Below, piece after piece: positions 1 to 6,167 of a DNA stretch of 14,305 nucleotides. The DNA is taken from positions 1 through 14,305 of the forward strand of contig JACMKV010000077.1 of NCBI GenBank assembly GCA_014379915.1. The letters are read 5' to 3'. Below the pieces are notes generated by a model. It ran no database searches, had not been told where the DNA came from, and worked only from the letters and a program-made list of their open reading frames with translations. The DNA is from Burkholderiales bacterium. GTDB lineage: Bacteria > Pseudomonadota > Gammaproteobacteria > Burkholderiales > JACMKV01. A program made the position numbers and the translations under genes. Position 1 is the first letter of the stretch. The number at the start of each line of letters is the position of its first letter.

Positions 1-93
1 ACGCGGCGCGACCGAATCGAACACGCCCGCTACTTTTGCGGTTTTTTCGCCTTCTGCGACGGTCTGGAAACCGAAATGAGTAGTGTCAGTCAC
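1..93 (-). CDS. ubiE: UbiE, ubiquinone/menaquinone C-methyltransferase, N-terminal fragment
   Basis: Only the first 31 codons lie in the window; the gene runs off the left edge. The peptide reads VTDTTHFGFQTVAEGEKTAK and continues VAGVFDSVA. The THFGFQTV and KVAGVFDSVA segments are characteristic of the N-terminus of the UbiE/COQ5 family, SAM-dependent methyltransferases that C-methylate the quinone ring in ubiquinone and menaquinone synthesis. I chose the GTG at 91-93 because homology starts there; no good Shine-Dalgarno sequence precedes it. An in-frame TTG about 20 codons upstream (149-151) is an alternative. It follows the DUF971 gene on the same strand after a 110-bp gap, an order I know from other betaproteobacteria. 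Confidence 0.85.
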   Translation of the reverse strand, partial: MTDTTHFGFQTVAEGEKTAKVAGVFDSVAPR

Positions 94-203
94 GTGAGGA
101 GCATTTATATATTCGCGAACAATTTTCCCAACCGAGAGTTTGGTTCGATGCAAGGCAGGGAATCAAAAGCAGGCGCTTTGCTGCCGGCCGTTCTCCTGTT
201 CAC

Positions 204-614
204 CTATTTCGATTTGGGCCGCGCTTCGAACGGGCCGGCACCGGCCTCGCGGCTGGCGCCCGCTGCCTGCATGCGATCGAGATATTCCTGCCACATCTCG
301 TGTTGGTGCACGCCGTAGTCGTACAGCAAATTCCATGAATAGATGCCGGTTTCGTGGCCGTCCGAAAAAATCAGGCGCACCGCATAAACGCCAACCGGAT
401 CGACGGCGGTGATCTCGATGTCCTTTTTCCCAACTTGCAGCACTTCTTGCCCGAGGCCATGCCCACGTACCTCGGCGGACGGCGAGTAAACGCGCAGGAA
501 CTCGCAGGGCAACTTGAAAATCCGGCCATCCGCGAACCCTATTTCAAGAACGCGCGATTTTTGATGGAGCTTGATTTCGGTAGGCTGCGGCGTGCTGCCG
601 TCCTGAACTGCCAT
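204..614 (-). CDS. DUF971 protein (gamma-butyrobetaine hydroxylase-like N-terminal domain)
   Basis: A 136-residue protein matching the DUF971/GBBH-like N-terminal family: small beta-rich proteins, often with a zinc site in eukaryotic relatives, of unsettled function in bacteria. Visible hallmarks are LPCEFLRVYSPSAEVRGHG (about residues 35-53) and the DGHETGIYSWNLLYDYG segment near residues 85-101. The C-terminal 25 residues are low-complexity and Ala/Gly-rich. The ATG at 612-614 is preferred over an in-frame ATG at 653 because AAGGA lies five bases before it and family similarity begins soon after. It stands just upstream of ubiE on the same strand, a conserved pairing in betaproteobacteria that suggests, without proving, a link to quinone or iron-sulfur metabolism. 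A TATGAT hexamer at 645-650 (minus strand) is a weak -10 candidate. Confidence 0.85.
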   Translation of the reverse strand: MAVQDGSTPQPTEIKLHQKSRVLEIGFADGRIFKLPCEFLRVYSPSAEVRGHGLGQEVLQVGKKDIEITAVDPVGVYAVRLIFSDGHETGIYSWNLLYDYGVHQHEMWQEYLDRMQAAGASREAGAGPFEARPKSK

Positions 615-705
615 GACATTCCTTAACGCAGAAGCAAGATAGGAATCATACACGAGGCGCCGAGCCTGACTCAGGCAACGCGCACGCGGGAAGGGGTTTC
701 ATGTA

Positions 706-734
706 TTGACATCGACTGGTCGGTGGTTTACATT
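706..734 (+). promoter_or_regulatory. Sigma70-type promoter of the catalase gene
   Basis: A perfect -35 hexamer TTGACA (706-711), a 17-bp spacer and TACATT (729-734, four of six consensus bases) form a good housekeeping promoter. It sits about 80 bp before the catalase start, on the correct strand, between the divergent DUF971 and catalase genes. Confidence 0.7.
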
Positions 735-741
735 GCTGCTG

Positions 742-763
742 GGCTTAGAACTAGTCTAAAGCC
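742..763. promoter_or_regulatory. Imperfect palindrome at the catalase transcription start (possible operator or leader hairpin)
   Basis: GGCTTAGA (742-749) and TCTAAAGCC (755-763) are inverted repeats, differing by one extra A, around ACTAG. The palindrome begins 7 bp after the -10 hexamer, so it covers the likely +1. A site there could bind a repressor, or form a short hairpin at the 5' end of the mRNA. It does not match the OxyR or Fur consensus convincingly, so no regulator is named. Confidence 0.4.
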
Positions 764-814
764 ATCCCACTCCTACTAATCGAGCCTTCCACTTTTGTTT
801 CAAGGAGCGCAATC

Positions 815-2278
815 TTGACGAACAAAATTTTGACGACGGCGACCGGCGCACCGATCCCGGACAACCAGAATTCGATCACCGCCGGACCGCGTGGGCCGGT
901 GCTGATGCAGGACCACCATTTGCTCGACAAACTCGCCCATTTCAATCGTGAGCGCATCCCCGAGCGCGTCGTGCATGCGAAAGGCGCCGGCGCCTACGGC
1001 ACGTTCACGGTGACGGCCGACATCACGAAGTACACGAAGGCGAGGATCTTCGAGAGCATCGGCAAGAAGACCGAAATGTTCGCGCGCTTTTCGACCGTCG
1101 GCGGCGAGCGCGGCTCGGCCGATACGGCGCGCGATCCGCGCGGCTTCGCGCTGAAGTTCTACACCGAGCAAGGCAACTGGGATTTGGTCGGGAACAACAC
1201 GCCGATATTTTTCATCCGCGATCCGCTCAAGTTCCCTGACTTCATCCACACGCAAAAACGCCATCCGAAAAGCAATTTGAAGCCGGCCGACATGATGTGG
1301 GATTTCTGGTCGCTGTCGCCGGAAGCGCTGCATCAGGTCACCACTTTGTTCAGCGATCGCGGCACGCCGAAAAGCTTTCGCCACATGCATGGTTTCGGCA
1401 GCCACACCTTCAGTCTGATCAACAGGAACAACGAGCGCTTCTGGGTCAAGTTTCATATGCTGACGCAGCAGGGCATTCAGAATTTCATGGCCGACGAGGC
1501 CGTGAAAATGGCCGGCGAAAATCCTGATTACGCTACGGACGATCTGTTCCACTCGATCGAGAACAAGGATTTTCCGAAGTGGAAAATGTGCGTGCAGATC
1601 ATGCCGGAAATGGAAGCGGAGTCTTACCACATCAACCCGTTCGACCTGACCAAGGTGTGGCCGCACGGCGATTACCCGCTGATCGAAGTCGGCATCATGG
1701 AGCTGAATCGCAATCCGCGTAATTACCATGCCGAAGTCGAGCAATCGGCATTCTCGCCGAGCCATGTCGTGCCGGGCATCAGCTTCTCGCCCGACAAGAT
1801 GCTGCAAGGCCGCTTATTCTCCTACAACGATGCGCACCGCTATCGCGTCGGCGCGAACTTCCAGTCGCTGCCGGTCAATTGCCCGCACGCCGCAAAGGCG
1901 CAGAATTACGAGCGCGATGGCGCCATGCGTTTCGACGACAACGGCGGCGATGAAGTCAATTACGAGCCGAACAGCCGCGGCGGACCCGCGCAGGCTCCGG
2001 ACTTTTCCGAACCGCCGTTGCGCATTTCGGGCGATGCCGATCGCTACAATCACCGCGAGGGTAACGATGACTACACGCAGGCCGGCAACCTGTTCCGTGT
2101 GATGCCCAAGGATGCGCAGCAACGCTTGATTCAGAACATCGTCAATGCGATGACCACCGTCGATCGCTACATCCAGGAACGTATGGTGCAGCACTTCTGC
2201 AAAGCTGACGGGACATACGGCGAAGGCATTGCCCGTGGTTTGGGCATCGATCTGCAAAAACTTTTGCTTGCCGCGTAA
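815..2278 (+). CDS. katA: Monofunctional heme catalase (small-subunit type)
   Basis: A 487-residue catalase that disproportionates hydrogen peroxide to water and oxygen; the length fits small-subunit (clade 3) enzymes, which form tetramers. Catalytic His54 lies in RVVHAKGAGAYG, distal Asn127 in NWDLVGNNTPIFF, and the heme-ligand Tyr337 in the RLFSYNDAHRYR signature (331-344). The NADPH-binding His-rich stretch SFRHMHGFGSHTF is also present. Translation starts at TTG 815-817, because AAGGAG (802-807) lies seven bases before it and similarity begins at once; no ATG is suitably placed. The gene stands alone with its own promoter and an intrinsic terminator 33 bp after the stop. There is no signal peptide, so a cytoplasmic location is expected. 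The family call is firm; the symbol katA is the usual one for this type. Confidence 0.95.
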   Translation: MTNKILTTATGAPIPDNQNSITAGPRGPVLMQDHHLLDKLAHFNRERIPERVVHAKGAGAYGTFTVTADITKYTKARIFESIGKKTEMFARFSTVGGERGSADTARDPRGFALKFYTEQGNWDLVGNNTPIFFIRDPLKFPDFIHTQKRHPKSNLKPADMMWDFWSLSPEALHQVTTLFSDRGTPKSFRHMHGFGSHTFSLINRNNERFWVKFHMLTQQGIQNFMADEAVKMAGENPDYATDDLFHSIENKDFPKWKMCVQIMPEMEAESYHINPFDLTKVWPHGDYPLIEVGIMELNRNPRNYHAEVEQSAFSPSHVVPGISFSPDKMLQGRLFSYNDAHRYRVGANFQSLPVNCPHAAKAQNYERDGAMRFDDNGGDEVNYEPNSRGGPAQAPDFSEPPLRISGDADRYNHREGNDDYTQAGNLFRVMPKDAQQRLIQNIVNAMTTVDRYIQERMVQHFCKADGTYGEGIARGLGIDLQKLLLAA

Positions 2279-2311
2279 TACTGTGCCGTTACCGCCTATC
2301 CTGTGCAAAAT

Positions 2312-2341
2312 CGGCTAGCCAATCGGCTAGCCGTTTTTTTT
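2312..2341 (+). terminator. Intrinsic terminator of the catalase gene
   Basis: A perfect 9-bp stem, CGGCTAGCC (2312-2320) and GGCTAGCCG (2325-2333), with an AATC loop, is followed by eight T residues (2334-2341). Read from the other strand, the same hairpin is followed by ATTTT, so it may also stop the convergent membrane-protein transcript, though less strongly. Confidence 0.92.
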
Positions 2342-2402
2342 GCGCGTCGCAGCCAGAATAGCGCCGCGACCTGGACTGATCCTCAGTCGCGCGAATCGGC
2401 AA

Positions 2403-2915
2403 TCACGGAAAAGCCGGTATTGTCGCCTCGACGCCGCCGGATACCGCTTCAGGATGACGTTTTTCGACCAGTTCGCGCGTCGCCGCAACTTTGTGCAGTG
2501 GCACGTCGACCATCATCAGCACCTGGCCGCGTTCGATTGCGGCTTCGAACGTTTTCAGGCGCGAATTCGGAATCGCGCTGGCGGCCATGCTGGACGCCCA
2601 TATCCCAAAAAGCGCGCCGACAATCGCGGCCAACAACAAAGCGCCGAGCTGCAAATGCGCGCCTTCCGGCGGAAACAGCAAGACCAGCGCCCCGCCGAGA
2701 ACACCTGCCATCGCGCCGATCGCCAAACCCGACTCCGCGCCATGGATGATGTCGGTTTTTTGCAGCACATTGGCTTCCGGCAGGTCTCCCAGCGCAATGT
2801 CGGGGTTCGCCAGAAAGTGCACATGCCGCTCCTCGATGCGAGCGAGCAGCAAATCGTTCAGCATCTGGTTTGCGCTCTCCACATTCGGCAACAAAAAATA
2901 AAGTCGTCGTCTCAT
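2403..2915 (-). CDS. Hypothetical membrane protein with two glycine-rich transmembrane helices
   Basis: A 170-residue protein with a soluble N-terminal part (about residues 1-55, starting MRRRLYFLLP), a hydrophobic Gly/Ala-rich hairpin (about 60-81 and 88-108) and a soluble C-terminal part containing VLMMVDVPLHKV (132-143). The two soluble halves resemble a split alpha/beta fold of the type seen in DUF1269 and general-stress membrane proteins; this is an impression, not a family match. The glycine spacing in GLAIGAMAGVLGGA suggests tight helix packing. The ATG at 2913-2915 is preferred because AAGGAGG lies a few bases upstream; a longer in-frame start at 2948 lacks such a site. The gene converges on the catalase gene and shares its terminator region. 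The function is unknown. Confidence 0.75.
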   Translation of the reverse strand: MRRRLYFLLPNVESANQMLNDLLLARIEERHVHFLANPDIALGDLPEANVLQKTDIIHGAESGLAIGAMAGVLGGALVLLFPPEGAHLQLGALLLAAIVGALFGIWASSMAASAIPNSRLKTFEAAIERGQVLMMVDVPLHKVAATRELVEKRHPEAVSGGVEATIPAFP

Positions 2916-2948
2916 GATGCCCTCCTTTTCGAGAGCCTGAAATGCCAA

Positions 2949-3639
2949 GGGATAGGGTCGGCCCTCGATTTAAGATGTAGTCCAACGACGCGAACAAGTC
3001 AAGGTGTCCGGAAAGAAAAATAAGCCGACCGTCTAAGCCTTCTCCCCGAACGCCTTGATCGGGCCGCTAGCTGGTCTCGTCATATTCCTTGTCGGGTATA
3101 CCCCCATCTTCATCACTAAACGACATGCTTTGTCGCTCCCAAGCGCTACCATAAGTCCTTAGCGAATTGATGAAAAGGGGAGCGGACTTGAGAATTCAAC
3201 GGAAAAAATCCTCTTGGCTTCGTTAGGTCGGGATCTGGGAATGTACCGACAAATTGCTTCGATATCAGTGCTGAGACTGGCGACGCAGCTCCCGTGCGCG
3301 CAAACCAAAAGCTTGTTCAAGGACCGAGAGTTTCTTGAGCTTGTGTTTAGCGAGCCAGAGTCGGGGATCTCACTGCCGGAAGATGAAGAGGACGAAATAC
3401 CTGTCGTTACGCGGCGACTGCTTTTGAGGCGCCTGAGAGTGCTTGAGGCGATGTCCCTCTCTAACGACGCTCCACTGTGCATCCGGTCGCGGAAGCGCTG
3501 ATGGAAGAATGCCGGCTGAAAGAAAGAGCAAGTTCATCGCAAGCATTGGCTTCGTCTCATGAAAACAAGAACTCGTATTCCCCACTCGATATTTCCCGCT
3601 AAAAACAAGACAAGCTAAAGCGGCCAAGCGACTTCCCAG
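2949..3639. other. About 690 bp without a convincing gene
   Basis: This stretch is less GC-rich than its neighbours. A plus-strand frame is open from 3163 to the stop at 3499-3501. Its translation includes an acidic patch (EDEEDE) followed by an Arg/Leu-rich stretch (TRRLLLRRLRVLEAM), which looks more protein-like than its shadow frames. It has only a TTG start at 3214 with no ribosome binding site, and I recognise no family. On the minus strand, the last frame of the broken WYL regulator stays open to 3370, but nothing after 3640 resembles the family. No hairpin terminator, tRNA or clear repeat was seen. It may be decayed sequence. Confidence 0.4.
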
Positions 3640-4611
3640 CGCGTAGCGATTGGCGAGATTGATCGCCATCTTGCGGAACTCGGCACGCAGTGATTTCGGG
3701 CTTTTAACCTCAACTTCATCCCCGAACCCCAACAACCACCAACGTAACTCCTGCGTACCCTGCACACTTGCGCGCATTACCACCCGGTCTTCGTCGAATT
3801 CCTCGATGGTCTGGTCCGCGCTGATCAGGCATTCAGCAATCTGCAAAGCGGCTGCCTTCGTAAACACCGCTTCCAGCGCGATGATGCCGCCGAAAACCGA
3901 ATTCTCCTTGCGCGATGTACGCATCGATGTCGAAGCCGGTTGTCATAACGCTCGCGCTGTCGAGGAGTTCGGCTTTGCGCACGCGATGCAACGCAAGCTG
4001 GCGCACTTCTTTGTAGTCCCACATCGTACACACGAGATAGACGATGCTGTTGCGCACGACGAGCGAGAGCGGGTTTACGACATATTCCGTCAAATCTTTG
4101 CCGGTCCGCAGGTTGATAACGGATAGCGACCTGCTTCTCTTGCAACAACGCCTGATAAATTACCGATTGCGCTTCCGCGTTGACCCCGGGCGGTAACTGG
4201 GTCAACCCCTTCGGCAGTACGCGGATTTTCGTCGGCCACTTTGAAACGCCGTTACCCGCAGCGTCCAGCACGCCTTTGGCATTATCGAAGTACGGGCGCA
4301 GATAATTCAGGGTAGCGGTCGGCAACAAAGGTTTGAGGTGGGCTTCCACCATTTTGAAAGGCGAGAGCTTCCTGCGGATCGAGCGCCGGCACGTCGAGCG
4401 CTTTTGCATCTGCGCGCCAGGACCAGCCTTGTGGCCTGGCTTCGTCGCCTATCAGCGGCAGTGCGCGGGATAACTTGTTCAGGTCGCGCTGAATTGTCCG
4501 CACATCGATCCGGTAATCCTGCTGTTCGAGCTTGCTTTGCAACGTCAGCGTATCGATTTTTCGCGGCAGGCGCGGAATCATCCATTGCCGCAGCAGCGTG
4601 TCGTTCACCAT
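3640..4611 (-). pseudogene. WYL-domain transcriptional regulator, broken by three frameshifts
   Basis: Joined across frames, the product is a DeoR/YafY-like regulator with an N-terminal winged helix (NDTLLRQWMIPRLPRKIDTL, then DVRTIQRDLNKLS) and a C-terminal WYL ligand- or nucleic-acid-binding domain (VVNPLSLVVRNSIVYLVCTM, then LALHR and FDIDAYIAQGEFGF), ending in the typical ELRWWLLGFGDEVEV and NLANRYA. Continuity is lost near 4352-4359, 4101-4106 and 3888-3895. Each break is repaired by dropping one base, and after three shifts the original frame is regained. The start is taken at the ATG 4609-4611, where similarity begins; no strong ribosome binding site is visible. The end is set where family similarity stops, since the last frame runs on to 3370. 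It is divergent from rnpB. Sequencing error is a possible alternative to true decay. Confidence 0.8.
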
Positions 4612-4712
4612 GGGCTGCCATTCTCGAACGGCGTCGCGACAGTCTATGTCGTCTTGGCGCAACAGGCGCGATCACATGTTGTTAGGCTCCAGCCAGCTTC
4701 ACGCGGCGGTGC

Positions 4713-4718
4713 TACTAT
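4713..4718 (+). promoter_or_regulatory. Probable -10 element of the rnpB promoter
   Basis: TACTAT (four of six consensus bases) ends eight bases before the expected 5' end of RNase P RNA at 4726, the right spacing for a transcription start there. No good -35 hexamer is present at 16-18 bp upstream, so the call is tentative. Confidence 0.45.
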
Positions 4719-4725
4719 CAGGCTT

Positions 4726-5252
4726 GAAGCTGGCCAGACAGTCGCTGTTCTTGAATTCCAAGAGCAGAGGAAAGTCCGGGCTCCAGAGAGCAGGATGCCG
4801 GCTAACGGCCGGACGCCGTGAGGCGATGGAAAGTGCCACAGAAAATATACCGCCGATGGCTTCACCCGACTTTGCGGCCGAAAGGCTGCGAAGTCTCGCT
4901 CGCGTAAGTGGGTAGGGGTGAAGATCAGGTAAGGGTGAAAAGGTGTGAAGCGGCGTAGCCGCTTGGCGGCTTTTTAGTGAAGGCTTTCCTTCAGGTTAGC
5001 CGGAGCTAAAAGCTCATCGCGGCTATCCGCGGTGAGATGAAAAGCCGCCGTAAGAGCTCACCGCGTTGCTGGTAACAGCAACGGCAGGGTAAACCCCATC
5101 CGGAGCAAGGCCAAATAGGAAGCCATAGCGTGGCTCGCGCTGCTTCCGGGTAGGCTGCTAGAGCGCGTCGGTAACGGCGCCCCCAGAGGAATGACTGTCA
5201 TAGGGACGATTTCAAGTTGTCCCTAACAGAACCCGGCTTACCGGCCAGCTTC
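4726..5252 (+). ncRNA. rnpB: RNase P RNA, bacterial type A
   Basis: The catalytic RNA of RNase P, which removes the 5' leader of tRNA precursors together with the RnpA protein. The ends pair as helix P1: GAAGCTGGCC at 4726-4735 and GGCCAGCTTC at 5243-5252. Conserved regions appear in order: AGGAAAGTCCGGGCTCC (4768-4784), ACAGAAAATATACCGCCGAT (from 4838), GATCAGGTAAGGGTGAAA (4923-4940), GTAAGAG (5050-5056), the GGAGCAAGGCCAAATAGG stretch (near 5102-5119), AATGACTGTC (5190-5199) and ACAGAACCCGGCTTA (5226-5240). P3 is short (about 9 bp). At 527 nt it is much longer than the 377-nt E. coli RNA, mainly because of an insert in P12 (4948-5049) and an extra hairpin at 5201-5225. A run of five T follows P1, but no classical terminator hairpin was found. 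The ends are inferred from the P1 pairing. Confidence 0.97.
4948..5049 (+). other. Structured insert in helix P12 of RNase P RNA
   Basis: In the E. coli RNA the GGTG arm of P12 leads directly to the GTAAGAG loop. Here 102 nt separate them, and they fold into consecutive perfect hairpins: AAGCGGC/GCCGCTT (4948-4964), then an outer 10-bp stem GGCGGCTTTT/AAAAGCCGCC (4965-4974 with 5040-5049). That stem encloses three hairpins: TGAAGG/CCTTCA (4978-4993), TTAGC/GCTAA (4996-5009) and CTCATCGCGG/CCGCGGTGAG (5013-5036, one G-U pair). The insert is therefore a helix plus a multibranch domain. P12 is a peripheral helix of variable length in bacteria, so the RNA is probably functional. Confidence 0.8.
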
Positions 5253-5638
5253 TTTTTCACCCAAGCGCTGCACCCGCCTCTCCTTCCCTTTGACGGGGGA
5301 AAGTTGGGATGCGGATGCGACGGTTGCGAACGCGAGCCCTGGCTCTTGACAGCCATGCTCTCCTCAGCATCCCCACCCCAGCCCTCCCCAGCAAGCGGGG
5401 AGGGAGTACATCGTCGTGAGCTTGCAGCGATCTTGTGGTTTATTTCCCTTCCGTTTCTGCTCGCCCATTCCCCTTTCCAGAGATCGGAATGGCGCTCAAG
5501 TCTTTCCCACTTCGATTCGATTCCTCTCCTATCACTTTCAATATTAAGCATTTAAATAAAGCGTAAGTCCCACGCAAAGCAGCTTCAGAAGCATCCCCTA
5601 AGTGTTTGTCGCGTCTACTAAAATTTTAGCTTTTCCGC
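5253..5638. other. rnpB-mraZ spacer
   Basis: No gene is supported here. The left part holds the inverted repeat pair annotated at 5275-5406. The remainder, from about 5407, falls in GC content towards the mraZ promoter and contains no open frame with a ribosome binding site or recognisable family. The open frames on both strands at about 5200-5550 run through the repeats and are treated as spurious. Confidence 0.5.
5275..5406. repeat. Inverted pair of C/G-rich intergenic repeats
   Basis: The copy at about 5275-5317 (CCTCTCCTTCCCTTTGACGG and onward) and the copy at 5369-5406 are diverged inverted versions of each other. The second also contains its own hairpin, CCCTCCCC/GGGGAGGG, with a short loop. 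Such palindromic REP/BIME-like units are common between genes in betaproteobacteria. The hairpin could contribute to transcription termination after rnpB but has no T run. Confidence 0.6.
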
Positions 5639-5667
5639 TTGACCACCCAATATGATTTATTTATAGT
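5639..5667 (+). promoter_or_regulatory. Sigma70-type promoter of the dcw cluster (PmraZ)
   Basis: TTGACC (5639-5644) and TATAGT (5662-5667), each five of six consensus bases, are separated by exactly 17 bp. The promoter lies 54 bp before the mraZ start and is immediately followed by, and slightly overlaps, the MraZ operator repeats. Confidence 0.8.
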
Positions 5668-5701
5668 GGGATCAAGTGGCGGAAAGTGGTAAAAAGTGGG
5701 A
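5667..5701 (+). promoter_or_regulatory. MraZ operator: four direct repeats
   Basis: TGGGA (5667), TGGCG (5677), TGGTA (5687) and TGGGA (5697) begin at exact 10-bp intervals, that is, 5-bp boxes with 5-bp spacers. This is the arrangement known to be bound by the ring-forming MraZ regulator upstream of its own gene. The first box overlaps the -10 hexamer and the others cover the transcription start, so binding should repress the cluster. Confidence 0.88.
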
Positions 5702-5720
5702 ACAGGTTCAAGGGGGAGGC

Positions 5721-6167
5721 ATGTTTCGCGGTCTCGCGCATCTCAGTCTCGATAGCAAAGCGAGGCTCGCAGTGCCGGCGAAACATCGCGACGCGCTGAT
5801 CGTGCAATGCGAAGGCCGTCTGATCATCACTGCCGACCCCAGTCATTGCCTGCTGGTCTATCCGGAGCCCGAATGGGTGCCGATCGAGGCAAAAATCATG
5901 AGCTTGTCCGGTTTCAACGAGCAGATGCGCAATCTGCAGCGAACGATCGTCGGCCGCGCCGAGGAAGTCGCGATGGACGGCGCAGGCCGGATTCTGGTGC
6001 CGCCGAAGCTGCGTGAACACGCTATCCTCGACAAGAGAGTCGTACTGGTCGGGCTCGGACGCAAATTCGAACTGTGGGATGAGGAAAGCTGGATCAAGCA
6101 ATGCGAGCGCGCGCTTCCGCTGAAGGATGGCGAAATGCCGGTCGAGCTCGAAGGCTTTTCCTTATGA
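5721..6167 (+). CDS. mraZ: MraZ, transcriptional regulator of the division and cell wall cluster
   Basis: A 148-residue DNA-binding protein with two SpoVT/AbrB-like halves. The repeated signatures are LSLDSKARLAVPAKHRD (8-24) and MDGAGRILVPPKLREHA (85-101); the first has Ala where many family members have Gly. The family forms ring oligomers that bind TGGGN repeats and repress the dcw promoter; the matching repeats lie just upstream here. The start is ATG 5721-5723, which begins the standard MFRG sequence and follows an AAGGGGGAGG tract; an in-frame GTG at 5676 would add 15 atypical residues and overlaps the operator. The stop overlaps the rsmH start (ATGA at 6164-6167). Length and sequence are typical. 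Confidence 0.97.
   Translation: MFRGLAHLSLDSKARLAVPAKHRDALIVQCEGRLIITADPSHCLLVYPEPEWVPIEAKIMSLSGFNEQMRNLQRTIVGRAEEVAMDGAGRILVPPKLREHAILDKRVVLVGLGRKFELWDEESWIKQCERALPLKDGEMPVELEGFSL

Noticed and set aside
800..1807. 335-codon minus-strand open frame opposite the catalase gene
   Set aside because: Shadow of the catalase frame; composition is Arg/His-rich and no family is recognisable, whereas the plus strand has all catalase motifs.
3159..3482. 107-codon minus-strand open frame, Ser-rich
   Set aside because: Low-complexity shadow of the opposite frame, with no start signal or family.
5198..5555. Overlapping open frames on both strands after rnpB
   Set aside because: They read through the RNase P 3' end and the palindromic repeats, have no ribosome binding site and resemble no family.
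5676..5720. Upstream GTG start for mraZ adding 15 residues
   Set aside because: It lies inside the MraZ operator and the extra residues are atypical; the ATG at 5721 has a strong ribosome binding site and the normal MFRG start.
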